A stretch of DNA of 33,683 bases from CAYWKU01 sp964459325 (GTDB lineage: Bacteria; RBG-13-61-14; CAYWKU01), in the NCBI GenBank assembly GCA_964459325.1, contig CAYWKU010000036.1, forward strand, positions 1 through 33,683. Direction: 5' to 3'. Both the position numbers and the translations under genes were made by a program. Below the pieces are notes generated by a model, which searched no databases, had not been told where the DNA came from, and was given only the letters and a program-made list of their open reading frames with translations. Position 1 is the first letter of the stretch; the number at the start of each line of letters is the position of its first letter. Positions 16,950 through 23,032 of this stretch are shown here, piece after piece.

Positions 16950-17396
16950 ATGTTGACGGAAAAGACCAGCCGGATTATAAGCTCAATCCAGGAAAGAAAG
17001 GGAACCGCCCGCTCTCAGGACAATCGAACATTCACCTCGACCGAAGACAAGGATGATGGAGAAGTTACCTGGAAGAAGGCATCGAACATGGACTTGATTC
17101 TGCCCCTGGTTCTCAACGCTCACTCCCTGGGTCTTGGAGGTTTCCATGCTTCGCTGCTTATCACCCTCGTCAACCTGATAGCCGAAAGTGAACGAAACCT
17201 GTTGCCACCGAACCTCAAGGAACTGGCCAGCAGGATTAACCTCGGCCAGTCCACCCTGGAGCGCCACGTCTCCCAACTCAAGGAACTCGGATTCATCGAA
17301 GTGGACAAGAACCTCGACGACCGGGGCTTTGCCCGCAATATCTACCGCTTCAGCGGCCTTATTGATAAATTGCACGGCCTTGGAATCGAAATCTGA
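16950..17396 (+). CDS. Winged-helix DNA-binding protein
   Basis: The 148-residue protein has a disordered, charged N-terminal third. A winged-helix domain follows from about residue 55: LLITLVNLIAESERNLLPPN, then LASRINLGQSTLERHVSQL as the helix-turn-helix and LKELGFIEVDKN entering the wing. This is the pattern of replication-initiator-like or MarR/GntR-type regulators. TGGAGG lies seven bases upstream of the ATG. It is divergent from the frameshifted gene and is followed on the same strand by a second protein with the same domain type, suggesting a regulatory pair. Confidence 0.8.
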   Translation: MLTEKTSRIISSIQERKGTARSQDNRTFTSTEDKDDGEVTWKKASNMDLILPLVLNAHSLGLGGFHASLLITLVNLIAESERNLLPPNLKELASRINLGQSTLERHVSQLKELGFIEVDKNLDDRGFARNIYRFSGLIDKLHGLGIEI

Positions 17397-17463
17397 TTTT
17401 CCGTTCATAAATTCGTGATCCCCTCCTATTCAACCTATCACATTTCCGCCTCTTAAATTCATA

Positions 17464-17526
17464 GAGGAGTCCTTATCGAGTTTGATTCGAGACTTCTCAC
17501 TCCGGATTCCCAAGGAATCGGAGAAA
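17464..17526 (+). promoter_or_regulatory. Two hairpins in the leader of the second winged-helix gene
   Basis: GAGGAGTC pairs with GACTTCTC (17464-17499 region) around a core TCCTTATCGAGTTTGATTCG. A second stem, CTCC(G)GATTCC/GGAATCGGAG, spans about 17502-17524. Neither has a T-run. The core TCCTTATCGAnTTTGA recurs downstream of the gene at 18101-18118, so these may be regulator sites. Confidence 0.45.
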
Positions 17527-17548
17527 TTATCGAAAATTGGAGGCAGCC

Positions 17549-17989
17549 ATGGATATAGCTTCGAGCAATTCAGAGAATTCAGGAAATACCAAGAAGAGCT
17601 TCCGAGAATATTGGGGAATTGATGACCTCGGTATCCGCGACCCTTACCTGGGAGGATTTACACAGATACCGAACCTGGTGCTCTGTTACCTCAATGAATT
17701 GGGGATAGGAGGCTCTAAGTCATCCCCGGCCATATTACTCTTGTACCTGATAAGCAGGGATTTCAAGAGAGTCAGCTATTGCTTCCCCAGTCATGCCCAG
17801 ATGGCGCGTGATCTCAAGACATCGCCGGGAACAATCGGTAGAAACCTGAAATCGCTACAACGGTTGGGGTTGATTGAAATTAAACACACTACATCGGAAC
17901 GTGGACAGACTACGAACTGCTACACCTGGGACGGATTAATGAAAAAATTGAAAAATATCGTGTTGAGTAAGGAAAACTTAAGGAAGTAA
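17549..17989 (+). CDS. Winged-helix DNA-binding protein (replication-initiator-like)
   Basis: The 146-residue product has a Ser/Asn-rich start and a segment reading YLGGFTQIPNLVLCYLNELG. It then shows a winged helix of the HTH_36 style: CFPSHAQMARDLKTSPGTIGRNLKSLQRLGLIEIKHTTSERG. That pattern is common in plasmid or phage replication-control proteins. The ATG at 17549 is preferred because GGAGG lies five bases upstream; the TTG at 17537 overlaps that site. It shares its domain type with the gene at 16950 and is flanked on both sides by related hairpin repeats. Confidence 0.8.
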   Translation: MDIASSNSENSGNTKKSFREYWGIDDLGIRDPYLGGFTQIPNLVLCYLNELGIGGSKSSPAILLLYLISRDFKRVSYCFPSHAQMARDLKTSPGTIGRNLKSLQRLGLIEIKHTTSERGQTTNCYTWDGLMKKLKNIVLSKENLRK

Positions 17990-18413
17990 CAGACTATTGG
18001 ATTTCATTCCGGATAATCCTTATCACGGATGATAGGGGGTAATCAGAACAAGTTAAACAGTATTGGATTTTAATTGAGCGGCTGGAATTCGACTGAACAC
18101 TCCTTATCGAATTTGAATAGGGAGGAATTTATTCGATGAGAGCTTATTGGATTTATAAGAGGAGATAAGAGAGAAAGAGGGAAGAATAAAAGGAAGAACA
18201 AAAATCTAAAAATAAAACCAGTGTAGACACGCATTGATTCGAGACCAGCGAAGAAGCTGAATGCACCAACCAAGCCGAATACAATAGCTTCTGATTTTCC
18301 GTGCAAATTCGATAGGGAAATCTAGAGGGAAAAGATAACTTTCGAAGTTAACTACCTGCGATAAACGAATCCTTGTGCCGTGTTAAATCTCCCCTATTGC
18401 CGCTCACCGATGG
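17990..18413. other. Repeat- and hairpin-rich non-coding region (origin candidate)
   Basis: About 420 AT-rich bases without a convincing gene. It contains three exact copies of TATTGGATTT at 17995, 18061 and 18145. Hairpins include CCTTATCA/TGATAGGG near 18013-18032 and CTCCTTAT/ATAGGGAG near 18099-18123. There is also the perfect inverted repeat TAACTT-tcg-AAGTTA near 18334-18350. A minus-strand hydrophobic frame at 18070-18306 begins with TTG and has no ribosome-binding site. The region lies beside initiator-like genes, so an origin or regulator array is plausible but unproven. Confidence 0.5.
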
Positions 18414-18463
18414 GGAGGACCCGGCAACATTATATATACCCACCTTTCTTCTCGAGCGAGTAT
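18414..18463 (-). repeat. Dispersed ~50-bp repeat, copy 2
   Basis: It starts GGAGGACCC, contains CAACATTATATATACCCACC and ends CTCGAGCGAGTAT, closely paralleling 5833-5881. On the minus strand it begins eight bases after the stop codon of the small ORF at 18471-18575, much as copy 1 follows the integrase-tail relic. Confidence 0.5.
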
Positions 18464-18470
18464 GGGGAAG

Positions 18471-18575
18471 TTATTTCGATTTTTCCTGCGGGCTTGATTG
18501 AGAATGGTTGGGGCACTCTTGGATTGTAGGGCGGGGATTGGTGAATTTGAAGTGCGTCATTCCGAGTAGCTTCAT
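18471..18575 (-). CDS. Small 34-residue ORF with strong ribosome-binding site
   Basis: The frame starts MKLLGMTHFKF and ends SSPQEKSK. It is supported by GAGGAGG seven bases before the ATG and by the exact motif GGTTAGGGGTT at 18590-18600 (plus-strand reading), which precedes other genes of the element. It follows the nuclease gene on the same strand by 36 nt. The sequence has no recognisable domain. It could be a real small protein or a decayed gene start. Confidence 0.4.
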   Translation of the reverse strand: MKLLGMTHFKFTNPRPTIQECPNHSQSSPQEKSK

Positions 18576-18611
18576 CTCGGCCTCCTCTTGGTTAGGGGTT
18601 GAAGTTAAGCG

Positions 18612-19478
18612 CTACCATTCGATGCAGAAGCTTTCCTTGTATGGGCAGCTCTTGCAATGAATGTGGCTGATGTTGGGGTAGAAGAGTTCCATATCGATGG
18701 CGTCCACGACCCGGCTAATCAGCTTCAGAGCCTGTCTCTCCTGGTGTTCGCTTCGTCTCGATAAGTATAAATGGTATGCCGGTTTCTGTGTCTTCTTGAG
18801 CAGGCTGAATCCCACGGCGGTCAAATCCCTGTCCGGTATCAGACCCGTCTCGGCGGCTGCCCACTGGTATAAGCTGAGCTGCATGTCCCTGTCCACCCTG
18901 AAGTCTGATAATTTCTGTGCGGCGGTCTTGTGGTCTATAAGCAGGTAGCCGTTGAAGGATGGATAGCTCCAATTTTTCCTGTCCCCCTGGATTCCCCGCT
19001 GCATCTTCAGCACCAGGTCTATGCAGCCGCTGATTTTCCTGGGGATGAAATGGCCGGTATCGGGCGAGATGGCGTCAAGTGAGAATCGTTCCTCCACCGC
19101 AACCACCTCAGAGATTGTGTCAATATCCTTTATTATGGATGTTCTCCAGAATGATAAGGCGCTGAGGCCGACTCTCCGGAGCTTTTCGGGGTGCCATCCT
19201 TCGCTCCACTCCACCGGTTTGCGGTTCAACTCCCGGTTCAGGGCATCACAGAAGACTTCCTCGATTCTGCTGATTTTCATCATCTTGCCTTCCAGCCGGA
19301 AGCACTTCATGGCCACTTCCAGGGTCTCATGAATTACCGAGCCGAGCAGCAGGGAATCGGTGGTGAATTCCGGCTCCAGGTCGTCGTAGTACTGAAGCTG
19401 ATAGCGTAGCGGACAGGTAAGATATGTCTGCACCTGCGAGAAGCTGATGGTTTCAATTTTCGTCTCGGTAGTCGTCAT
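18612..19478 (-). CDS. PD-(D/E)XK nuclease, Cas4/RecB-like
   Basis: The 288-residue protein matches the PDDEXK_1 (Cas4/RecB/AddB nuclease) family: SFSQVQTYLTCPLRYQL at the N-terminus and GSVIHETLE (motif with the metal-binding His). These are followed by an Asp in CIDLVL, LLIDHKTAA (the D/E-x-K core) and QLSLYQWA. The C-terminus ends in CKSCPYKESFC. The N-terminal Cys in TCP plus the three C-terminal Cys would hold a 4Fe-4S cluster, as in Cas4 and AddB. It likely acts as an exonuclease on DNA ends during element recombination or replication. Its start overlaps the zinc-ribbon gene by 26 nt, and GGAGG precedes the ATG. A paralogous nuclease lies at 21299-22123. Confidence 0.88.
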   Translation of the reverse strand: MTTTETKIETISFSQVQTYLTCPLRYQLQYYDDLEPEFTTDSLLLGSVIHETLEVAMKCFRLEGKMMKISRIEEVFCDALNRELNRKPVEWSEGWHPEKLRRVGLSALSFWRTSIIKDIDTISEVVAVEERFSLDAISPDTGHFIPRKISGCIDLVLKMQRGIQGDRKNWSYPSFNGYLLIDHKTAAQKLSDFRVDRDMQLSLYQWAAAETGLIPDRDLTAVGFSLLKKTQKPAYHLYLSRRSEHQERQALKLISRVVDAIDMELFYPNISHIHCKSCPYKESFCIEW

Positions 19479-19632
19479 GGCGATCCTCCTTTCGTTTTTG
19501 CTGCCGGATGATTTCGTCGGTGGCGGGAAGCTCCCATTCGCAGCTGTTCCATCCGCAGCATGGGCAGGTTAAGCATCCGCTTTCTGGAATCAGCGGACTT
19601 GTGCATTCGGGGCAGTTGGTGAGTTGTTTCAT
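19453..19632 (-). CDS. Small zinc-ribbon protein
   Basis: This 59-residue protein begins MKQLTNCPECTSPLIPESG and continues CLTCPCCGW, giving a CxxC...CxxC zinc-ribbon with extra cysteines. A short charged tail (IIRQQKRKEDRHDD) is encoded within the start of the nuclease gene. AAAGGAG lies six bases before the ATG, preceded by the exact motif GGTTAGGGGTT (19648-19658, plus-strand reading) and, further upstream, an intrinsic terminator. The overlap with the nuclease start suggests translational coupling. Similar tiny zinc-ribbon genes often accompany phage nucleases, but no specific role is known to me. Confidence 0.75.
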   Translation of the reverse strand: MKQLTNCPECTSPLIPESGCLTCPCCGWNSCEWELPATDEIIRQQKRKEDRHDDYRDEN

Positions 19633-19658
19633 GGTTATCTCCTTTCCGGTTAGGGGTT

Positions 19659-19698
19659 AAAAATAGAGAGGGCCGACCCCCGTTAAGGAATCGGCCCT
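19659..19698 (-). terminator. Intrinsic terminator/attenuator upstream of the zinc-ribbon-nuclease unit
   Basis: AGGGCCGA and TCGGCCCT form a perfect 8-bp stem, followed on the minus strand by CTCTATTTTT. It lies between a Shine-Dalgarno plus two-codon ORF (19736-19744) and the zinc-ribbon start. No full gene lies upstream on this strand for over 1.5 kb, so it probably acts as an attenuator in the leader rather than as an end-of-gene terminator. Confidence 0.75.
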
Positions 19699-19735
19699 AG
19701 TGACTTAACCGTGATTTGAAGATTATTTGGTTTTA

Positions 19736-19744
19736 TCAGCGCAT
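19736..19744 (-). other. Two-codon leader ORF (Met-Arg-stop) with strong ribosome-binding site
   Basis: AAGGGAGG lies a few bases before ATG CGC TGA on the minus strand. A minimal ORF behind such a site, 38 nt before a terminator hairpin, resembles a leader that monitors translation. It could also be an accidental remnant of a lost gene. Confidence 0.4.
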
Positions 19745-19818
19745 AGAATCACCTCCCTTAAAAATTTGCGTTTTGAATATGGATACGTTATATTCGTCAA
19801 TATTGGAAGGATTTGCGG

Positions 19819-20427
19819 ATGCTGGATTTTATTCTAGAAAAATACCCTGAGTGGAAAGAAAAGTATCGGAGCAACTGGGAATTGTTTGCAGATAGGAGTC
19901 CTCAAAAAACCAATTATCAAACATTTATGCAACAATATTCACACGTGGTGCTTGTTTCCGGATTTAGATTTAAAACTGTTAAGAAGATTTGGGAAGACTT
20001 TGAAGGTGCTTTTTGTTCTTGGTGTCCTGATGTTTCACCAGACGAATGGGATATAAACAAAGCCCTAGAGCTTTTTCAGAACAAGCGTAAAGTACTTGCT
20101 ATTGAAAAGACTGGCAGAAAATTGTGGGGTAAGGCTTTTACTGAATGGTGGAATAAGATACAAAATGATGTTGATACTGCTCTAATTGAATTTGAACAGC
20201 TTGATTATATAGGCCTCGTTACCAAATATCATTTGGCACGCAATTTAGGATACGATTGCTATAAATCAGATAGATGGATCAAACGAGTTTCCAAAGCCTG
20301 TGGTCTTTCACCTGACCAACTGTTTGCAGAACTTAAAAAAGAAACAGGCGATTCCTACGCAATAATCGACATAATTATTTGGCGTGCTTGTGAACAAAAA
20401 GTTCTTGTTCCTCAGTCTATGGATTAA
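19819..20427 (+). CDS. HhH-GPD DNA-glycosylase-like protein
   Basis: The 202-residue product has an all-helical pattern ending in a helix-hairpin-helix-like segment, YIGLVTKYHLARNLGYDCYK. SDRWIKRVSKACGLSPDQL follows, with an Asp at the position used catalytically in the HhH-GPD base-excision superfamily. The N-terminal half has a QYSHVVLVSGFRFKTVKKIW helix pair also typical of that fold. It may excise or sense modified bases. GGAAGG lies eight bases before the ATG (a TTG two codons earlier is the alternative). The gene is AT-rich, plus-strand and flanked by GC-richer minus-strand nuclease genes, suggesting acquired cargo. It is probably co-transcribed with the gene at 20550. Confidence 0.6.
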   Translation: MLDFILEKYPEWKEKYRSNWELFADRSPQKTNYQTFMQQYSHVVLVSGFRFKTVKKIWEDFEGAFCSWCPDVSPDEWDINKALELFQNKRKVLAIEKTGRKLWGKAFTEWWNKIQNDVDTALIEFEQLDYIGLVTKYHLARNLGYDCYKSDRWIKRVSKACGLSPDQLFAELKKETGDSYAIIDIIIWRACEQKVLVPQSMD

Positions 20428-20549
20428 TCATAATTGAGGTGGTTTTCATTGCTATGATATTGTCGCCTCACGAGGCAGGTATTATTTGAGAATTATTAGT
20501 TTTTGTTAGCGAATTGATAAATCTTTAACTCTGAGGGAGGATTAAAGAT

Positions 20550-21167
20550 ATGAAAAAGCACGATAATGGATTTACTATTCCATCAAGGAGTGATATCCGA
20601 AAAGCCAACAAGGCATTTCATAAATATGAACCTAGGGATTTATTTTACCGAGCTGCATTAGACCTTGTTGATCGTGCTATCAAAGGCGAATCAGAATTGA
20701 AGCTGGAAGAGGCTATCGCTTTATTATTGCAAACTTGGAATAGAGCTTATTATCGATACAAAAAATTTGATAACAAGCACATGAATGAAATCGAGCGTCT
20801 ATTGAATAAAAATAAGAAAATTCTAAAAGAATTAAGAAAGAGAAACATTTCAGACCTAAACGCTGACCGAAATAATTCTACTATTTTAAAGCTATTTAAT
20901 GATTTTGAAATGATCCTTGGGCCTGTGGGGGCTGCTAAAAGCTTGCACCTTTTGTCTCCTAAGTTTTTTCCTTTATGGGATGGCAAGATAGCTGCGGCTT
21001 ATGGTTGTCGTTTAAAAAAACGTGGATACAATAAAGAGAGATATCTTGATTTCATGTTTATTGCAAAAGAACAATGCGCAATTATTTCAGGAAAATATGG
21101 TATTAATGACCCTCTTAAAAGTATCGACGAATTTAATTACTGTAAAATAACTAAGAAATGGATTTGA
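20550..21167 (+). CDS. Uncharacterised AT-rich cargo protein, possibly HhH-related
   Basis: The 205-residue protein is helical and charged. The most conserved-looking part is MILGPVGAAKSLHLLSPKFF followed by PLWDGKIAAAYG. This hairpin, then a WD(x)KI with an acidic residue, is reminiscent of helix-hairpin-helix DNA-binding glycosylase-like families. I do not recognise a named family with certainty. GGGAGG lies about ten bases before the ATG. It follows the glycosylase-like gene by 122 nt on the same strand, has similar low GC and ends before a strong terminator that serves the opposite strand. The two genes probably function together. Confidence 0.6.
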   Translation: MKKHDNGFTIPSRSDIRKANKAFHKYEPRDLFYRAALDLVDRAIKGESELKLEEAIALLLQTWNRAYYRYKKFDNKHMNEIERLLNKNKKILKELRKRNISDLNADRNNSTILKLFNDFEMILGPVGAAKSLHLLSPKFFPLWDGKIAAAYGCRLKKRGYNKERYLDFMFIAKEQCAIISGKYGINDPLKSIDEFNYCKITKKWI

Positions 21168-21234
21168 ATGTGAGTAGGAATAGATTCAAATCAACCAAGC
21201 TTCAATGTTTAACTAAAATCATTTCAATATGAAA

Positions 21235-21280
21235 GAAAAAATTGTGGTGGAGCATTTAGAAATAAATTGCTCCACCACAA
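21235..21280 (-). terminator. Intrinsic terminator of the 21299-22123 nuclease gene
   Basis: TTGTGGTGGAGCA (21242-21254) and its exact complement (21268-21280) form a perfect 13-bp stem with a 13-base loop. On the minus strand it is followed by a TTTTTTC tract. The nuclease stop codon is 19 bases upstream. It may also weakly end plus-strand transcription from the cargo pair. Confidence 0.9.
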
Positions 21281-21298
21281 CGAATTTAATTGATTGGT

Positions 21299-22123
21299 TT
21301 ACAGCTCTTCCGTGCACTGCCTCTCGAACTGGCACCCGTTGCATTGCCAGCCGTGTATCGGGTAGAAGTTGCCCGCCTCGATGGCGCGGAGAACCTTGGT
21401 TATCAGCGAGAGCATCTTGCGGTGGTCATCTTCTCCCCTGGTGGTGAAGTAGGTTTCCATGGACGGCTTTTTGGTTTTCACCAGCACGTCAAACCGGACA
21501 AGTGTCTCGGAGCCATTTGTTGAATAACCCATCTCGCTGAAAGCGTAGCTGTAAACTGATGAGTCAAGCTCGGTCTCCACCTGGCCGTCGCTCCACTTCC
21601 GTGCCGAGGTTTTCAGTTCGCTGATTATCCGGTTGCCGTCCTCGTCGGATTCGATGAGGTCGAACGCTCCCACCAGCTTGATTGGTGATACTTCGCCGGT
21701 TTTCGGGTCGCAGATAGGAACGGAAAAGGGCAGCTCCACCGCCTCGATTTGTCTCGGCGTGATGTTCTTAACGAAGACATCCAACATGCCCTTACCGAGT
21801 TCGGCCATCTCGCCCGGGGACTTGCCGTTAAAGTCGAGGGGAGTATCACCCTCAATCTCGAGGCTCCATGCCTCATGGAAGACGGCCCGGATGTCCTCGG
21901 CGGTGAGGGGTTTACCTTCGTTTGCGAGGGTCAGGTAGTACTCGGCAACCGCATTGTGAATCGCCGACCCGAAGCTCAGGTTCGCCGATTTCCTCTCCCA
22001 TTCCCGGCCCTGCACATACTGGTAACAGTAGCGCTGCGGGCACATGAGGAACGTCCTTATCTGGCTCTTGCTCACGTGAAGCTCCTGCCGATACTCGTGT
22101 AAGGTCTTTGGACTCGTAATCAT
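21299..22123 (-). CDS. PD-(D/E)XK nuclease, Cas4/RecB-like (second copy)
   Basis: The 274-residue protein repeats the layout of the 18612 gene: VSKSQIRTFLMCPQRYCYQY, then FGSAIHNAVAEYY (metal-binding His), GAFDLIES (Asp), RIISELKTSA (E-x-K), and a tyrosine-containing helix. The C-terminal cluster CNGCQFERQC with the N-terminal Cys would hold an Fe-S cluster. Sequence identity to the other nuclease looks low, so this is an old paralogue or a separate acquisition. TAGGAGG precedes the ATG. The leader contains a variant of the GGTTAGGGGTT motif and a terminator hairpin (22157-22190). The gene ends at a strong terminator, making an independent transcription unit. Confidence 0.88.
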   Translation of the reverse strand: MITSPKTLHEYRQELHVSKSQIRTFLMCPQRYCYQYVQGREWERKSANLSFGSAIHNAVAEYYLTLANEGKPLTAEDIRAVFHEAWSLEIEGDTPLDFNGKSPGEMAELGKGMLDVFVKNITPRQIEAVELPFSVPICDPKTGEVSPIKLVGAFDLIESDEDGNRIISELKTSARKWSDGQVETELDSSVYSYAFSEMGYSTNGSETLVRFDVLVKTKKPSMETYFTTRGEDDHRKMLSLITKVLRAIEAGNFYPIHGWQCNGCQFERQCTEEL

Positions 22124-22156
22124 GGCTTTACCTCCTATTGGTTTGGGGGTTGAAAT

Positions 22157-22190
22157 AAAAAAAAGCGGAAGGATTTTATATCCCGCCGCT
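22157..22190 (-). terminator. Intrinsic terminator/attenuator upstream of the second nuclease gene
   Basis: On the minus strand AGCGG...GGGAT pairs with ATCC...CCGCT (with one mismatch and one wobble) and is followed by eight T residues. It lies between the 13-codon ORF (22232-22273) and the nuclease start, the same order as in the 19659-19744 leader. Confidence 0.8.
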
Positions 22191-22231
22191 CAGGTTGGGT
22201 TGGAACTGTTTTAATTCGCCTTCCGATTAGC

Positions 22232-22273
22232 TCAAACCGGAGGCGCACGTATCCTGTCCATGCTTATAATCAT
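22232..22273 (-). other. 13-codon leader ORF with strong ribosome-binding site
   Basis: AAAGGAGG lies seven to eight bases before an ATG that opens MIISMDRIRAPPV and a stop. A variant of the GGTTAGGGGTT motif lies directly upstream (22292-22303). An intrinsic terminator follows 42 nt downstream and then the nuclease gene. The arrangement resembles a leader peptide in transcription attenuation. Confidence 0.45.
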
Positions 22274-22366
22274 AGTGGTATCCTCCTTTCTGGATTTGGG
22301 GTTAAAGGACTATTGAGTTTTAACAGATAATATGATGAGAAGCGGTGGGGCGGATATTATTGGTAA

Positions 22367-22591
22367 TCACCTGTATTCAAGAAGTTCGTCAACGGTGATA
22401 CCGATATCTTTGGCGATTTGTCGCAGGAGTATGGGCGAAATATCCCTCTTTGCATGGAATGGGAGAGTGGTACATCTGCCGTCGGGGTGGCGAAATTGCT
22501 TATGAGAACCTCTTTGACGAACTTCTTCAAAACCAAGCTTTTCCAGAATCCGGACAACTTCGCCGGGCTTGAGTACAGGATACTTCGACAT
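22367..22591 (-). CDS. hicA: HicA-type mRNA interferase toxin
   Basis: The 74-residue protein has the HicA/YcfA double-stranded-RNA-binding-like fold pattern: GEVVRILEKLGFEEVRQRGSHKQF with the catalytic His in GSHKQF, then a strand with HPDGRCTTLPFHAKRD, then an LLRQIAKDIGITVDEL helix. HicA toxins cleave mRNA and are neutralised by HicB. It starts two bases after the HicB stop, so the pair is co-translated in the order hicB-hicA, which is a known alternative order. Confidence 0.9.
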   Translation of the reverse strand: MSKYPVLKPGEVVRILEKLGFEEVRQRGSHKQFRHPDGRCTTLPFHAKRDISPILLRQIAKDIGITVDELLEYR

Positions 22592-22593
22592 CT

Positions 22594-22803
22594 TCAGGAA
22601 ATCGTTACCGTCTGCGTGCCGACAAACTCGGCTTCCAACGGAGGCGTTCCGTCCTCCAGCAGCATCCCGATAACTTCCCGCAAATTGGCTTGAAGTTCAT
22701 CAAGAGTCTCAGCCTGGGTGTGAGCACCTGGAAATCCCGGCACGTATCCCACGTAGAAGCCGGTGTCGGGGCATTTCTCTATAACCGCCGTAAAAGCCTT
22801 CAT
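22594..22803 (-). CDS. hicB: HicB-type antitoxin
   Basis: The 69-residue protein reads FTAVIEKCPDTGFYVGYVPG, then FPGAHTQAETLDELQANLRE, the partial RNase H-like HicB core. No C-terminal DNA-binding extension is present, so autoregulation would need another mechanism. GGAGG lies five bases before the ATG, and a TATAAT hexamer sits immediately upstream of that site, implying a very short leader. It binds and inactivates the HicA toxin encoded just downstream. Confidence 0.9.
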   Translation of the reverse strand: MKAFTAVIEKCPDTGFYVGYVPGFPGAHTQAETLDELQANLREVIGMLLEDGTPPLEAEFVGTQTVTIS

Positions 22804-22974
22804 TCCAACCTCCTGATATTATATTAGCATAAGTGATTTCCACCGCCTATCAGGGCCGTGGTAGATTTTATCAATGTGGGGGGATAGTCCACAGGATTAA
22901 GTCATATAGCTTCGCGATTACTATCGGTTCTTTACTCATAAATAGAACTTAGATTTGAAATTTTGCGGCGAACA

Positions 22975-22989
22975 GGGGGCTTCGCCCCC
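22975..22989 (-). other. Hairpin downstream of the variable region (DGR-type)
   Basis: GGGGGC-TTC-GCCCCC is a perfect 6-bp hairpin about 45 bases after the FGE-domain stop codon, preceded on the minus strand by a pyrimidine-rich stretch and GGGGGTAT. In diversity-generating retroelements a short hairpin of this kind follows the variable repeat and aids mutagenic homing. Confidence 0.5.
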
Positions 22990-23032
22990 ATACCCCCAAA
23001 AAGAGTAAAAGCGTAAAAGTACTAAAGTGTAA

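Noticed and set aside
18070..18306. 78-codon hydrophobic minus-strand frame
   Set aside because: It begins with TTG, has no ribosome-binding site, and the hydrophobicity comes from purine-rich plus-strand sequence (GGAAGAATAAAAGG type) that reads as Phe/Leu.
14358..19658. Telomere-like reading of GGTTAGGGGTT motifs
   Set aside because: The copies are single, not tandem, and each sits at a fixed place before a ribosome-binding site, so a leader signal is the better reading.
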